From the NCBI GenBank assembly GCA_022071965.1, contig JAJVIQ010000020.1, forward strand, positions 1 through 64,000: a stretch of 64,000 nt of DNA. Reading direction: 5' to 3'. The position numbers and the translations under genes were made by a program. Under the pieces are notes generated by a model. It searched no databases and was not told the origin of the DNA. It worked only from the letters and a program-made list of their open reading frames with translations. Each line of letters starts with the position of its first letter. The first letter of the stretch is position 1. Shown here in pieces: positions 16,677 to 26,018 of this stretch. The DNA is from Gammaproteobacteria bacterium. GTDB lineage: Bacteria > Pseudomonadota > Gammaproteobacteria > JAJPIJ01.

Positions 16677-17347
16677 GCATCCGGGTGCGCCGTGTGCGCT
16701 GGAACCCGGCGAACCGGATCGTCCCGACCCGCTACCCGACGGTCTTTGTCTATGATCGTGTCGCCGATGCGGAGGAGTTCGACGCGTTGTACGCGCTGGA
16801 GGCGCTGACGAACGATCGACTGCGCGACCAGACGGGCGCGATAGGGCTCGTGCCGCGCGAGCAGCGGATCTTCGGGCCCGGCAGCGGACCCATCATGGCG
16901 GCGTTCACGCACGTCAACCCTGGCGGCAGCCGCTTTTCCGACGGCAGCTATGGGGTCTTTTATGCCGCCAACCGACGGGCAACGGCCGTCGCGGAGACCC
17001 GCTACCATCATGCACGCTTCCTGCTCGCCACGCGGGAGCCGCCGATGCATCTGCCGATGCGCCTGTACCACGTCCGGATCGACGCGCAGTTGCACGATCT
17101 CCTGCCGCCGGATGCGGTCGACCGCGCGGTCTTTGCGCCGGACTCGTATGCGGCCTCGCGGGCGTTGGGCATGGGGCTGCGCGCGCAGGGCTCGCGGGGG
17201 GTGATCTACCGCAGCGTACGCGACGACGGCGGCCAGTGCATCGGACTGTTCTCGCCGCGGGGCGCGAGCGGGTGTCTGCACGCCGCGTACCTCATATACG
17301 TCTGGAACGGATCGGAATTCTCCGGCATCTACGAGCAGGTGGCGTGA
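16673..17347 (+). CDS. RES-domain toxin (NAD+-degrading family)
   Basis: A 224-residue RES-domain protein; family members deplete NAD+ by phosphorolysis or hydrolysis when freed from the antitoxin. The conserved Arg (SRFSDGSYGVFYAA), Glu (TAVAETRYH) and Ser (GVIYRSVR) are all present, so the toxin looks intact. The GTG start at 16673 overlaps the antitoxin stop by GTGA, so translation is coupled. The gene converges on the next operon with only 7 bases between stops. Confidence 0.9.
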   Translation: MSIRVRRVRWNPANRIVPTRYPTVFVYDRVADAEEFDALYALEALTNDRLRDQTGAIGLVPREQRIFGPGSGPIMAAFTHVNPGGSRFSDGSYGVFYAANRRATAVAETRYHHARFLLATREPPMHLPMRLYHVRIDAQLHDLLPPDAVDRAVFAPDSYAASRALGMGLRAQGSRGVIYRSVRDDGGQCIGLFSPRGASGCLHAAYLIYVWNGSEFSGIYEQVA

Positions 17348-17354
17348 AGGCGTC

Positions 17355-19793
17355 CTAATTGCGCAGCGCCTCGCCCGTGGTCAGCGTGTGGTGGATGCGT
17401 GCCTGGGTCCGCGGGTGCTGCAGCAGTTCGAGGAACCCGCGGCGTTCGATGTCGAGGAGCGCGTCCTCCGCGACCAGCGTCCCGGGTTCGATCTCCCCGC
17501 CGGTCAGGGCCAGCGCGACGCGCAGGCCGATATATGCGTCGTGCTCGGTCATGCGCCCCGATGCGAGGGCCTGCCGCATGTCCTCGTTCAAACGGCGCAT
17601 CCCGTCGCGGCCGCACACCGGTATCGGCGCGTGACAGGGTGGATGGTAACCGGCCTCCGCGAGCGCGCGCGCCTGCCCCACCGCCACGTGCAGCAGTTCC
17701 CCGGGATTCATGATGATCAGGTCGGTCTCCCGCAGGTAGCCGAAATCGCGGGCCTGCTCCGCGCTCCCCGAGCGCCTGGCGGTCATGATCCGCCCGAATA
17801 CGCGCGTCAGTTCTTCCAGCGGATTGCACCCGCGTCCGCCCGCTACCACGCGCCGGGCCATCTCCTTGCATCCACCCGCGGCCGGCAGCACCCCGACGCC
17901 GGTCTCGACGAGTCCTATCCGGCTGTCCGTGCAGGCCACGGTGCGTGCGCAATGCATCATCACCTCGCAGGCGCCGCCCAGGGCCAGGTCGCGCACCGCC
18001 GCCACGGTCGGTACCTGCGCATCGCGCAGGCGGCGCGTTGCGCCCTGGAAGCTGCGCAGGATCGCCTCCACGCCCGGTAGCCCCTGCGTTCGCATGACGG
18101 CGTTGAATTCCTTGAGATCCGCGCCGGCGCTGAAGGGCGGTGCGAACTGCCATATCACGAGGCCCGCGAACCCGCGCTCGGCGAGATCCACGGCGCGGTG
18201 CATGCTCTCGAGGATCTCGGCGTTGATGACGTTCAGGCGGGTGTTGAAGCTGAGCACCGCCACGTCGTCATGCGCCCGCCACAGGCGGGCCGAGGCGTTC
18301 TCGAAGATCACCGCGCACGGCGGTGCGGGTTCTCCGCACAGCGGCTCCGGATACCGCTGGCGCGTGTAGACCTTCAGGGCCGGGCGGGGAAGGTACCGGC
18401 GCGATCCCGGCGACCACGATCCCCCGGCGTTGTGCGCATCCGCGATCTCGTGCACCCAGCCGGGAAGCGGGATCCGGGCCAGCGCCTCGCCGGCCGCGAT
18501 GTCCGCCTCGATGAGTCGCGCCACGCGGCGCCAGCCGGCCGCCTGCCAGATCTCGAAGGGACCGTGACGCCAGCCAAAACCCCATCGCATGGCCAGATCG
18601 ACGTCGCGCGCGCTGTCGGCGATCCCCGCCAGATGCACCGCGGCGTAGTGGAGGACGTCGCGCTGGATGGACCAGAGATAGCGCGCCTGCGGATGCGTGC
18701 AGGCGCGCAGTCCGGCGAGACGCTCCCACGGATCGGCCATGCGCAGGATGGTTTCGACCTCGGCGGCCGCCTGCGCGCCGCTGCGCACGTAGCCGCCGCT
18801 GCCGCGATCGTAGACTTCGATGGCGTCGCCCGCCTTCCTGTAAATGCCCCTGCCCGCCTTCCGCCCGAGCGCGCCGCGGCCGATCAGCTCGCGCAGCCAC
18901 GGGGCGAGGGTGAAGTACGCCACCCATGGATCCCCGGCGAGCCGCGCCGACGGTCCTTCCAGCACGTGCGCGTATGTATCCAGCCCGATGATGTCGACGG
19001 TGCGAAAGGTGGCGCTCTTCGGCCGGCCGACAGGCGCGCCGCTCAGGGCATCGGCCAGATCCGCTCGCAAGCCGTGCCGATCGGCATGGTGGATCGACAT
19101 GGCCAGCGCGGCGATGCCGATCCGGTTGCCGATGAAATTCGGCGTGTTCCTGGCGCGTATCACCCCCTTTCCGAGGCGCATGACCAGGAAGGTCTCGATG
19201 GCGTCCAGCAGCGCGCGATCCGTGCTGCCGCATGGTACGAGTTCCACCAGCCGCATGTAGCGCGGCGGGTTGAAAAAATGGATCCCGCAGAAGCGCGCCC
19301 GCAGCGGGCGGGGCAGCGCGTCCGCCATCGCCTCGATGCTCAGGCCCGAGGTGTTGGTGGCCAGCACCGTCTGCGGCCCCGCGCTCGGCGCGATACGGCG
19401 CAGCAGGCCGATCTTCAGGTCCAGGCGTTCCGCGATCGCCTCGATGAGGAGATCGCAGTCCTGCAGCAGGCCGGCATCCGTGTCATAGCCGCAGGGCCTG
19501 ATGCGGGCGGCGAACTGCCCGCCCGCCAGCGGCGGGGGATCGACCGCGGCCAGCCCCGCGATCGCCCGCCGGGCCAGGCCGCGCGGATCACCGGCCTCGG
19601 GCAGATCGAACAACAGCGTCTCGATGCCCGCGTTGGCGAGGTGCGCGGCAATCTGCGCGCCCATGACGCCGGCGCCGAGCACGGCGGCGGCACGGACCTG
19701 CAGGCCTGCCCAGCCGATATGGACATCCGCGGCCTGCGCGGGCGCCGCCTCGCCATCGCGACTGCCGGCGCTCACGGGCACGCCGGGGCCCAA
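17355..19793 (-). CDS. Fused 3-hydroxyacyl-CoA dehydrogenase / enoyl-CoA hydratase
   Basis: An 812-residue bifunctional beta-oxidation enzyme. The dehydrogenase comes first (Rossmann VLGAGVMGAQIAAHLANAG near residue 38; HFFNPPRYMRLVELV with catalytic His and Glu; GNRIGI), and the crotonase domain comes last (PFSAGADLKEF, LGGACEV, IGLVETGVG with both catalytic Glu positions). This order is the reverse of E. coli FadB and matches FadN-type proteins. The start codon is uncertain; the first ~35 residues are low complexity, and GTG codons inside them are possible. It is the last gene of an operon led by a TetR regulator. Confidence 0.92.
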   Translation of the reverse strand: MGPGVPVSAGSRDGEAAPAQAADVHIGWAGLQVRAAAVLGAGVMGAQIAAHLANAGIETLLFDLPEAGDPRGLARRAIAGLAAVDPPPLAGGQFAARIRPCGYDTDAGLLQDCDLLIEAIAERLDLKIGLLRRIAPSAGPQTVLATNTSGLSIEAMADALPRPLRARFCGIHFFNPPRYMRLVELVPCGSTDRALLDAIETFLVMRLGKGVIRARNTPNFIGNRIGIAALAMSIHHADRHGLRADLADALSGAPVGRPKSATFRTVDIIGLDTYAHVLEGPSARLAGDPWVAYFTLAPWLRELIGRGALGRKAGRGIYRKAGDAIEVYDRGSGGYVRSGAQAAAEVETILRMADPWERLAGLRACTHPQARYLWSIQRDVLHYAAVHLAGIADSARDVDLAMRWGFGWRHGPFEIWQAAGWRRVARLIEADIAAGEALARIPLPGWVHEIADAHNAGGSWSPGSRRYLPRPALKVYTRQRYPEPLCGEPAPPCAVIFENASARLWRAHDDVAVLSFNTRLNVINAEILESMHRAVDLAERGFAGLVIWQFAPPFSAGADLKEFNAVMRTQGLPGVEAILRSFQGATRRLRDAQVPTVAAVRDLALGGACEVMMHCARTVACTDSRIGLVETGVGVLPAAGGCKEMARRVVAGGRGCNPLEELTRVFGRIMTARRSGSAEQARDFGYLRETDLIIMNPGELLHVAVGQARALAEAGYHPPCHAPIPVCGRDGMRRLNEDMRQALASGRMTEHDAYIGLRVALALTGGEIEPGTLVAEDALLDIERRGFLELLQHPRTQARIHHTLTTGEALRN

Positions 19794-19827
19794 GGGCGCG
19801 GGCCCGCCGCACGGACCGCGGGACGCC

Positions 19828-20916
19828 TCACTGGCCCGTCTTGATCTTCGTCCACAGGCGCGTGCGCGCGCGCAGCATCTCGTCGGAGACGAGGTTCGAA
19901 CCGTAGAGATTCCTGCGCGTCTCCATGGTCGGGAAGATCCTCGGATCGTCGAGTATCTCCGGTTTCACGAGTTTCCAGGATGCCCGGTTCGAATTGGCGT
20001 AGTAGGTGAAGTTGGTGCAGGCGGCCATCACATCCGGGCGCAGCATGAAGTTCAGGAACAGCATGGCGTTCTGCGGGTGCGGCGCGTCCTTGGGGATCAG
20101 CATGCCGTCGAACCAGATGTTGGCGCCTTCCTTCGGCACGGTGTAGTCGAGGGTCACCTTCGAGCCGGCCTCGATGGCGCGGTTGTTCGCGACCGCGAAG
20201 TCACCGGACCACGACATGGCGATGCACACGTCGCCATTGGGCAGTCCGTCGAGGTATGCCGAGGCATCGAACCGGCGCACGTAGGGCCGCACGGCCATCA
20301 GCAGGTCCTCCACCTTCTTGAGGTCATCGACGTTCTTGGTGTTCGGATCCAGCCCGAGGTAATTCAGTGCGAGCTGTATGACGTCCTCGGGCGAATCGAG
20401 GAAGGACACGCCACAGTCGGCGAACTTGGAGATGACCTCCGGCTTGAACAGCATGTCCAGGCTGTCCACGGGTGCATCGGGCATGCGCGCCTTGATCATC
20501 TCGACGTTGTAGCTGAAGCCGTTCGTGCCCCACATGTAGGGGACGGCGTACTCGTTGCCCGGGTCATAGGCGGCCAGCTCCTTGAGCAGATCGGGGTCGA
20601 GATTGCCCCAGTTCGTCAGCACGTTCTTGTCGAGTTTCTGGAAAACGCCGGCCTGGATCTGCCTGGCAAAGAAGCTTGCCGAGGGAAAGGTCACGTCGTA
20701 GCCCGTGTTGCCGGTCAGCAGCTTCGCGTCCAGCGTCTCGTTGCTGTCGTAGGTGTCGTAGTTGACCTTGATCCCGGTTTCCTTCTCGAAATCGGCGATG
20801 GTCGTCTCGCCGATGTAGTCCGTCCAGTTGTACAGATTGAGAACCTTCTCCTCCGCGGCGGGCGCGGCACCGGCGAATCCGCAAAGTGCAATCAACACCC
20901 CAAGCATATTTCTCAT
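19828..20916 (-). CDS. Periplasmic polyamine-type ABC substrate-binding protein (PotF/PotD family)
   Basis: A 362-residue extracytoplasmic binding protein. ATG at 20916 follows GAGGAGG and opens a short Sec signal peptide (cleavage about AAPA-AEE). The mature start VLNLYNWTDYIGETTIADFEKETGIKV is typical of PotD/PotF, and residues such as the Trp and Asp of NWTDY and WSGD normally cage putrescine or spermidine. No ABC permease or ATPase gene is nearby, so it either works with a distant transporter or serves a related cation. It sits inside an acyl-CoA oxidation operon, hinting that the imported compound is the cluster's substrate. Confidence 0.9.
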   Translation of the reverse strand: MRNMLGVLIALCGFAGAAPAAEEKVLNLYNWTDYIGETTIADFEKETGIKVNYDTYDSNETLDAKLLTGNTGYDVTFPSASFFARQIQAGVFQKLDKNVLTNWGNLDPDLLKELAAYDPGNEYAVPYMWGTNGFSYNVEMIKARMPDAPVDSLDMLFKPEVISKFADCGVSFLDSPEDVIQLALNYLGLDPNTKNVDDLKKVEDLLMAVRPYVRRFDASAYLDGLPNGDVCIAMSWSGDFAVANNRAIEAGSKVTLDYTVPKEGANIWFDGMLIPKDAPHPQNAMLFLNFMLRPDVMAACTNFTYYANSNRASWKLVKPEILDDPRIFPTMETRRNLYGSNLVSDEMLRARTRLWTKIKTGQ

Positions 20917-20966
20917 GGCGAGGCCTCCTCGGGTACGTTTCGTGTGGCGTGGATCGGTCCTGTCGA

Positions 20967-22133
20967 TCAAACTCCCTTCATTCCGCGTTTCAGCAAACCC
21001 CGGGCGATGATCAGCCGCTGGATCTCGCTCGTTCCCTCCCAAATCCGGTCGACGCGCAACTCGCGGTAGAAACGTTCCGCCACATTCTCGCGCATGTAGC
21101 CGCGTCCGCCGAAGATCTGCACCGCGCGGTCGGCGACGCGGTTGGCCATCTCCGAGGCGTACAGTTTCGCCATCGCGCAGCGCCCGTGCAGTACCCGCAG
21201 ATCCTCGCCGCGGTCATGGGCACCCGCTGTCTCGTACGTGAGCAGCCGCGCCGCGAGCAGTTCCGTCGCGCAGTCCGCGAGCATGAACTGGATGGACTGC
21301 TGGTCGGCGAGCCGGCCCTCCCCTATGCGCCGATCACGGGCGAACGCCGCCGCCTCCTCGATGAGGCGCGCTGCCGCGCCGCAGCAGCGGGCGGCGATCA
21401 TCAAGCGCTCGCGTCGAAACCAGGCATGGGTGTAGCGCATCCCGTCGCCGGGGCGACCGATGCGATTCGACGATGGCGCGTGCACGCCGTTGAACCGGTA
21501 GACCGGGTGATGCGCCGCAAAGGTGTGGCTGAACCGCGGCGTTCGCACCAGCTCCACGCCCGGGGTGTCGATGTCTATGAAGAACAATGCCTGCTCGCCG
21601 TCCTCGACACCGCCGGCGATGCGTGCCTGCAGTATGAAGTAGTCGGCGAGATTGGCGCTGGTGACGTACCATTTCTCTCCGTTGATGCGATAGCCCTCGA
21701 GGGTGGGCTCGGCGGTGGTGTTGATGATGACCTCCGAACCCGACTCCGCCTCGGTAATCGCGTAACACTCGTGCCTGGTCCCGTCGGCCAGCGGCATCAC
21801 GTATTCCCGGATCTGCTCCTCGGAGCAGACCTCGAACATCCAGCGGTGGGGTTCCGAGAAGCACCAGCCGAGCGCATTGGTGACCGTGCCGAGCTGCTCC
21901 CAGGCGGCCACCTGCGCCAGCACCGAGAGCTCCATGCCGCCGCGCGAGGCCGGCACGTCCATGCGGCTCAGACCGAGCTCCAGCGCGCGCTGCCGATGCG
22001 CCTGTCTGCGCTCCGCCGGCAATTCGCCGTCGTGCAGCTCGGCATGCACTTCCCATGGGCGCAGCTCATCCTCGGCGAACGTTCGGATGCGCTCCTGCCA
22101 GGCGCGCGCTTGATCGGTCAGGGGGATATGCAT
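20967..22133 (-). CDS. Acyl-CoA dehydrogenase
   Basis: A 388-residue FAD enzyme that makes a 2,3-enoyl-CoA and passes electrons to ETF. Conserved features include YAITEAESGSE (FAD/substrate loop), the INGEKWYVTSANLADYF strand, QIFGGRGYMRE, and the C-terminal catalytic base in R-I-W-E-G-T-S-E-I-Q. ATG at 22133 (MHIPLTDQ) gives a normal length. It lies 11 bases after the TetR gene, second in the operon. Chain-length preference cannot be read; a DmdC-like role is possible given the neighbours. Confidence 0.92.
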   Translation of the reverse strand: MHIPLTDQARAWQERIRTFAEDELRPWEVHAELHDGELPAERRQAHRQRALELGLSRMDVPASRGGMELSVLAQVAAWEQLGTVTNALGWCFSEPHRWMFEVCSEEQIREYVMPLADGTRHECYAITEAESGSEVIINTTAEPTLEGYRINGEKWYVTSANLADYFILQARIAGGVEDGEQALFFIDIDTPGVELVRTPRFSHTFAAHHPVYRFNGVHAPSSNRIGRPGDGMRYTHAWFRRERLMIAARCCGAAARLIEEAAAFARDRRIGEGRLADQQSIQFMLADCATELLAARLLTYETAGAHDRGEDLRVLHGRCAMAKLYASEMANRVADRAVQIFGGRGYMRENVAERFYRELRVDRIWEGTSEIQRLIIARGLLKRGMKGV

Positions 22134-22144
22134 GTCCGCCGGCC

Positions 22145-22801
22145 TCAGGCGACGACGCCCTCGTCGGTGAAGTGCCCGGGGAACACGTTTGCGAGATAGG
22201 CGAAGCTGATCCGGCGCGCGCGGCTGGCGCTCATCGAGCGATGCGAGATGAGGATGTCCATCCACAGTCCGTCGGTCAGGGCCGCCAGGCTGCTGGCTAT
22301 GACGTCGGCGTCGGCGTGCTTGTAACGCCCCTCGACGATCACCTGCCTGCAAAGCCCGTGCAGGGCCTCGTCGTATTCCTGATCGCGCTGTTTGCAAAGG
22401 CGCAAATACGTCGGGCGCGAACGCGCCTCGCCCCAGAACGCAAACCAGACGGCGAGTTTTCTGCGATCACAGAGGGCAGGTGTGAAATCCAGCTCGACCA
22501 GTTGCGCGAGCTTTTTCGCCGCCGTCGGTCCGGCCCGCTCGAGCGCCGTCTCCCACGCGCTCTTGTACTCGTCAGCCAGGAATCGAAGCGTCTCCACGAG
22601 CAGTTTCTCCTTGCTCTCGAAATGCAGATTGACCATCCCCTGGCTCATTCCGGCCGCGCGCGCGACGTCGCTGATGTTCGTGCCGGCGAACCCGCGCCTG
22701 GCCACCGCATCGATGGTGGCCTTGATCAGCTGCAGCCGGCGCTGCTCCTTGGCGGCCTGGCGGCGCCTCAACGGCGGATGCTGCGCTGCGTTACGCTTCA
22801 T
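22145..22801 (-). CDS. TetR-family regulator, BetI-like
   Basis: A 218-residue repressor-type protein. The HTH is TNISDVARAAGMSQGMVNLHF (about 42-62), and the ligand domain has the BetI-type pattern VWFAFWGEARSRPTYLRLCKQRDQEYDEAL, which in BetI-group regulators senses choline-like quaternary amines. ATG at 22801 is preferred over a far upstream ATG because that extension would cross the operator. It is the first gene of the minus-strand operon and diverges from the aminotransferase operon across a clear palindrome. It resembles the repressor half of the fused protein at 38333-40228. Confidence 0.93.
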   Translation of the reverse strand: MKRNAAQHPPLRRRQAAKEQRRLQLIKATIDAVARRGFAGTNISDVARAAGMSQGMVNLHFESKEKLLVETLRFLADEYKSAWETALERAGPTAAKKLAQLVELDFTPALCDRRKLAVWFAFWGEARSRPTYLRLCKQRDQEYDEALHGLCRQVIVEGRYKHADADVIASSLAALTDGLWMDILISHRSMSASRARRISFAYLANVFPGHFTDEGVVA

Positions 22802-22917
22802 TGCTGCCCTTCCTTCTGCCCTCTTCCGCGCAAGTCGATGATCCGTGGCGGGGGCAGTGACGCCGTGGCTGTCCGGTGTCGAGATACTACATTCGGAATG
22901 CCACGGGCGCAACAAAA

Positions 22918-22937
22918 ATGAATGAAAATTCATTCAT
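22918..22937. promoter_or_regulatory. Palindromic operator between the divergent catabolic operons
   Basis: ATGAATGA-aaat-TCATTCAT is a perfect 8-base dyad with a 4-base centre, in an AT-rich patch about 117 bases upstream of the TetR start and 91 bases upstream of the aminotransferase start. Length and symmetry suit a TetR dimer pair. The half-site TGAATGA recurs upstream of the fused regulator-oxygenase gene (40305-40311). One site could thus control both operons. Confidence 0.65.
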
Positions 22938-23027
22938 ATTTGTGTGGACACGCGATGTCCCCGTGTGGCATCGTGACGGCTTGCATAGGACGGCCGATCA
23001 GGTGTCACGAATCCAGGCAGGTGAACC

Positions 23028-24359
23028 ATGGCGCGAACCATCACTCGCTCTAACCAGCAATTCCGGAAGGCATTGACCCGCCTGCCCCTGGGCGTGGCGT
23101 CGAATTTCCGGTACTGGGGGCCGGAGAAGACCATCTACGTGAAGCGCGGGCGCGGCGCGCGCGTCTGGGATATCGACGACAACGAGTACATCGACTACCG
23201 GCTGGGCTATGGACCGTGCATCCTCGGCTATGCCGATCCGCGCGTGGATGAGGCGGCGCGCGCCGGCATGGAGGTTGGCGGTGTGTTCGCCCTTGCCACG
23301 GAACGCGAATACGAAGTGGCCAGCCGGGTCGCGAAGATGGTCCCGGCCGCGGAGCTCGTGCGGTTCTCGAACTCCGGCACGGAGGCGGTCATGGCCGCGT
23401 TGCGGCTGGCCCGGGCCTACACCGGGCGCGAGGGATACGTGGTGGTCGAGGGCGGCTACCACGGCGTCTTCGACGCCGCGCTCTGGTACACCGCGGTGGA
23501 GGGCTGGACGCCGGCGCAGGGCGATCCGGATCTCCTGCCCTACAGCGAAGGGGTGCCCTGGCTGTTGCGCAGCCTCATCTACTCCGTGCCGCTGAACGAT
23601 GCCGGCAAGCTCGAGGCCGTGCTGAAGAATCATGCACACAAGATCGCGGCGCTGCTGATCGAGCCGATCATGGGCAACTGCTGCGCGCTCACGGCCGAGA
23701 GGCAGTACATGCAGGACGTGCGCGCCCTGTGCACCAGGTACGACGTGCTGATGATCGTCGACGAGGTCAAGACGGGTTTCCGCGTCGCCCGCGGCGGGAC
23801 GCAGGAGCTGATGGGCGTGAAGGCCGATCTCTGCACGTTCGCCAAGGCGATGGCCAATGGCTATCCGATCTCCGTACTGGCCGGCCGCGAGGACGTGATG
23901 CGCAAGCTCGGCAACGGAGTGGTGCACGGCGGTACCTACACGGCGCACCCCGTATCGCTCGCGGCCGCCGGGCGCACGCTGCAGATCCTCGATGACACGC
24001 CCGCGCTCGAGACCATCGCGGCTTATGGCCGCGCCTTGCAGACGGGGATCGGGCGGATCCTCGCCCGGCGCGGCATCGCGCACTCGTTCGTCGGTCACCC
24101 GTCGATGGGAGGCCTGTTCTTCAGCGAGACGCCCCCGACCAATTACCGCGACTGGGTCAACACCGATTACACCTTCTACGACACCATGGCCCCGACACTG
24201 CACGACCTGGGGATCCTGTGCGAGCCGGATTCGCGTGAACCCTGGTTCATCTGCGAGGCGCACGACGAGGCCTGTCTGGCGCAGACCCTGGAGCGCTTCG
24301 AGAAGGCCGTCGACATGACGTTGAGGAAGCTCGCGCCGAACGGCATGTGCCAGGCATGA
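23028..24359 (+). CDS. Class III aminotransferase (glutamate-1-semialdehyde aminomutase-like)
   Basis: A 443-residue PLP enzyme. Landmarks: FSNSGTEAVMAALRLARAYTG (cofactor phosphate site), EGGYHG, the IVDEVKTGFRVARGG strand with the Asp that contacts the pyridine N, and TFAKAMANGYP with the PLP-binding Lys. It resembles HemL-type enzymes but its context is catabolic, so an omega-amino acid or amino-aldehyde is the likely substrate. It is first in the nine-gene plus-strand operon, directly downstream of the operator. ATG at 23028 has GCAGGTGA as a modest ribosome site. Confidence 0.9.
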   Translation: MARTITRSNQQFRKALTRLPLGVASNFRYWGPEKTIYVKRGRGARVWDIDDNEYIDYRLGYGPCILGYADPRVDEAARAGMEVGGVFALATEREYEVASRVAKMVPAAELVRFSNSGTEAVMAALRLARAYTGREGYVVVEGGYHGVFDAALWYTAVEGWTPAQGDPDLLPYSEGVPWLLRSLIYSVPLNDAGKLEAVLKNHAHKIAALLIEPIMGNCCALTAERQYMQDVRALCTRYDVLMIVDEVKTGFRVARGGTQELMGVKADLCTFAKAMANGYPISVLAGREDVMRKLGNGVVHGGTYTAHPVSLAAAGRTLQILDDTPALETIAAYGRALQTGIGRILARRGIAHSFVGHPSMGGLFFSETPPTNYRDWVNTDYTFYDTMAPTLHDLGILCEPDSREPWFICEAHDEACLAQTLERFEKAVDMTLRKLAPNGMCQA

Positions 24360-24401
24360 TGGCGAAGGACGGGCGAACGGGCCTCTGCTCCCGAGGGTAG
24401 C

Positions 24402-26018
24402 GTGAAGAAGTACGATGCGATCGTCGTTGGCGCGGGCCACAACGGGCTCACCAGCGCCGCGTTCCTGGCCAAGGCCGGGCTGCGCGTGCTCGTTCTCGAG
24501 CGCAACCCGTACATCGGCGGCGCCGCGGTCAGCCGCGAGCTGCACAAGGGCTGGACGTATTCGAACTGCTCCTACGTCTGCAGCCTGTTCCGGCCCGAGA
24601 TCTACCGCAGCCTGGAACTCGCCCGGCACGGCCTGCAGGTGATCCCCTACGGCGGCGGCATCACCTTCACCCGCGACGGCGGCTATTTCGGCAACTACAA
24701 CGATCACGAGGTCAAGCGCCGCGAGATTGCCCGTCACAGCAGGCGCGACGCCGACGCCTACGATCGCTACGAAGTCGACGTCATGAAGCAGACCCGCTTC
24801 ATCCGGCCCCTGCTGCTGCGAACGCCGCCGGACCCGGCTTCCTTCAGACCGCGGGACGTGTTCGAACTGCTCTACCTGCTGAGGAAGTTCCACGACCTCG
24901 GCGAGCGCCAGATGTACGACACGCTCCGCTTCTGGACCATGAGCATCGGCGATTTTCTCGACGAGTATTTCGAGTGCGACGTCGTCAAGGCGCACTTCGC
25001 CGGCAGCGGCATCATCGGCACGGCCCTGGGGGTCTACTCCCCCGGCACGGCGTACGTGCTCCTGCATCACTACATGGGGGATATCGACGGCAGCATCGGC
25101 GCGTGGGGCTTCGCGCGCGGCGGCATGGGCGCGATCACGAAGGCGCTGGGAGCGGCGCTGCAGTCCTACGGCGGCGAGATCCGCACGGATGCCGATGTCG
25201 CACGCATCAGCGTGCGCGGAGGCCGTGTCGCCGGGGTCGCCCTGCGCAACGGTGAGGAGTACGAGACCGACATCGTCGTTTCCAATCTCGACGTGAAGCG
25301 GACCTTCCTGAAGCTGTTCGACGAGGGCGATCTGCAGCCGGATTTCCTGGGCAAGGTGCGCAATTTCAAGATCCGCGGCTCCTCGGGAAAACTGAACATC
25401 GCGCTCGACGGACTGCCGAGCTTCCCGGCGTTGCCGGGAGGCAGTCCGCTGATGACCGGGGACATGCACTTCACCGACTCGCTCGAGCGCATGGAGCGGG
25501 CCTACGACGACTGGAAGAACGGACGCTGGTCGCAGGATCCATACGTCGACATGCTGATACCCACGCAGATCGATCCGACGATGGCCCCGCCCGGCAAGCA
25601 TTACATGACGGTGTTCGTTCAATACGCCCCGCCCCGTCTCGCCACCGGCGACTGGACCGACGCGGACCGGCAGGCCTTCGGGAAGACGGTCACCGACCAG
25701 ATAGCCCGGTACAGCCCGGACTTCGAAAATCTGATTCTGCATGCGGAAGTGCGTACGCCACGCGAACTGGAGAACGAGGTCGGCCTGACCGAAGGCAACA
25801 TCTTCCAGGGCGAACTCACCATGGATCAACTGCTGTTCAATCGCCCCTTCCCGGGCTACGCGCAGTATCGCGGGCCGCTGAAGGGCATGTACATGTGCGG
25901 ATCCAGCACGCACCCCGGCGGCGGCGTGATGGCGGCGCCCGGAGCCAACGCCGCGCGCGAGATCCTGCGCGATCTGCGCCGTGCGAATACCGTCCCGGGG
26001 GATGCCAGCGATGAATAG
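24402..26018 (+). CDS. FAD-dependent oxidoreductase, phytoene-desaturase-like (COG1233), copy 1
   Basis: A 538-residue flavoprotein beginning with GTG. The dinucleotide fold is IVVGAGHNGLTSAAFLAKAG (7-26) with VLVLERNPYIGGAA; the C-terminus has YMCGSSTHPGGGVMAAPGANA, the FAD-closing motif of the family. COG1233 enzymes desaturate or isomerise carotenoids, but related copies occur in non-carotenoid clusters; no carotenoid gene lies here, so an amine or acyl oxidase/dehydrogenase role is likelier. It overlaps the next, paralogous gene by 8 bases. Confidence 0.9.
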   Translation: MKKYDAIVVGAGHNGLTSAAFLAKAGLRVLVLERNPYIGGAAVSRELHKGWTYSNCSYVCSLFRPEIYRSLELARHGLQVIPYGGGITFTRDGGYFGNYNDHEVKRREIARHSRRDADAYDRYEVDVMKQTRFIRPLLLRTPPDPASFRPRDVFELLYLLRKFHDLGERQMYDTLRFWTMSIGDFLDEYFECDVVKAHFAGSGIIGTALGVYSPGTAYVLLHHYMGDIDGSIGAWGFARGGMGAITKALGAALQSYGGEIRTDADVARISVRGGRVAGVALRNGEEYETDIVVSNLDVKRTFLKLFDEGDLQPDFLGKVRNFKIRGSSGKLNIALDGLPSFPALPGGSPLMTGDMHFTDSLERMERAYDDWKNGRWSQDPYVDMLIPTQIDPTMAPPGKHYMTVFVQYAPPRLATGDWTDADRQAFGKTVTDQIARYSPDFENLILHAEVRTPRELENEVGLTEGNIFQGELTMDQLLFNRPFPGYAQYRGPLKGMYMCGSSTHPGGGVMAAPGANAAREILRDLRRANTVPGDASDE

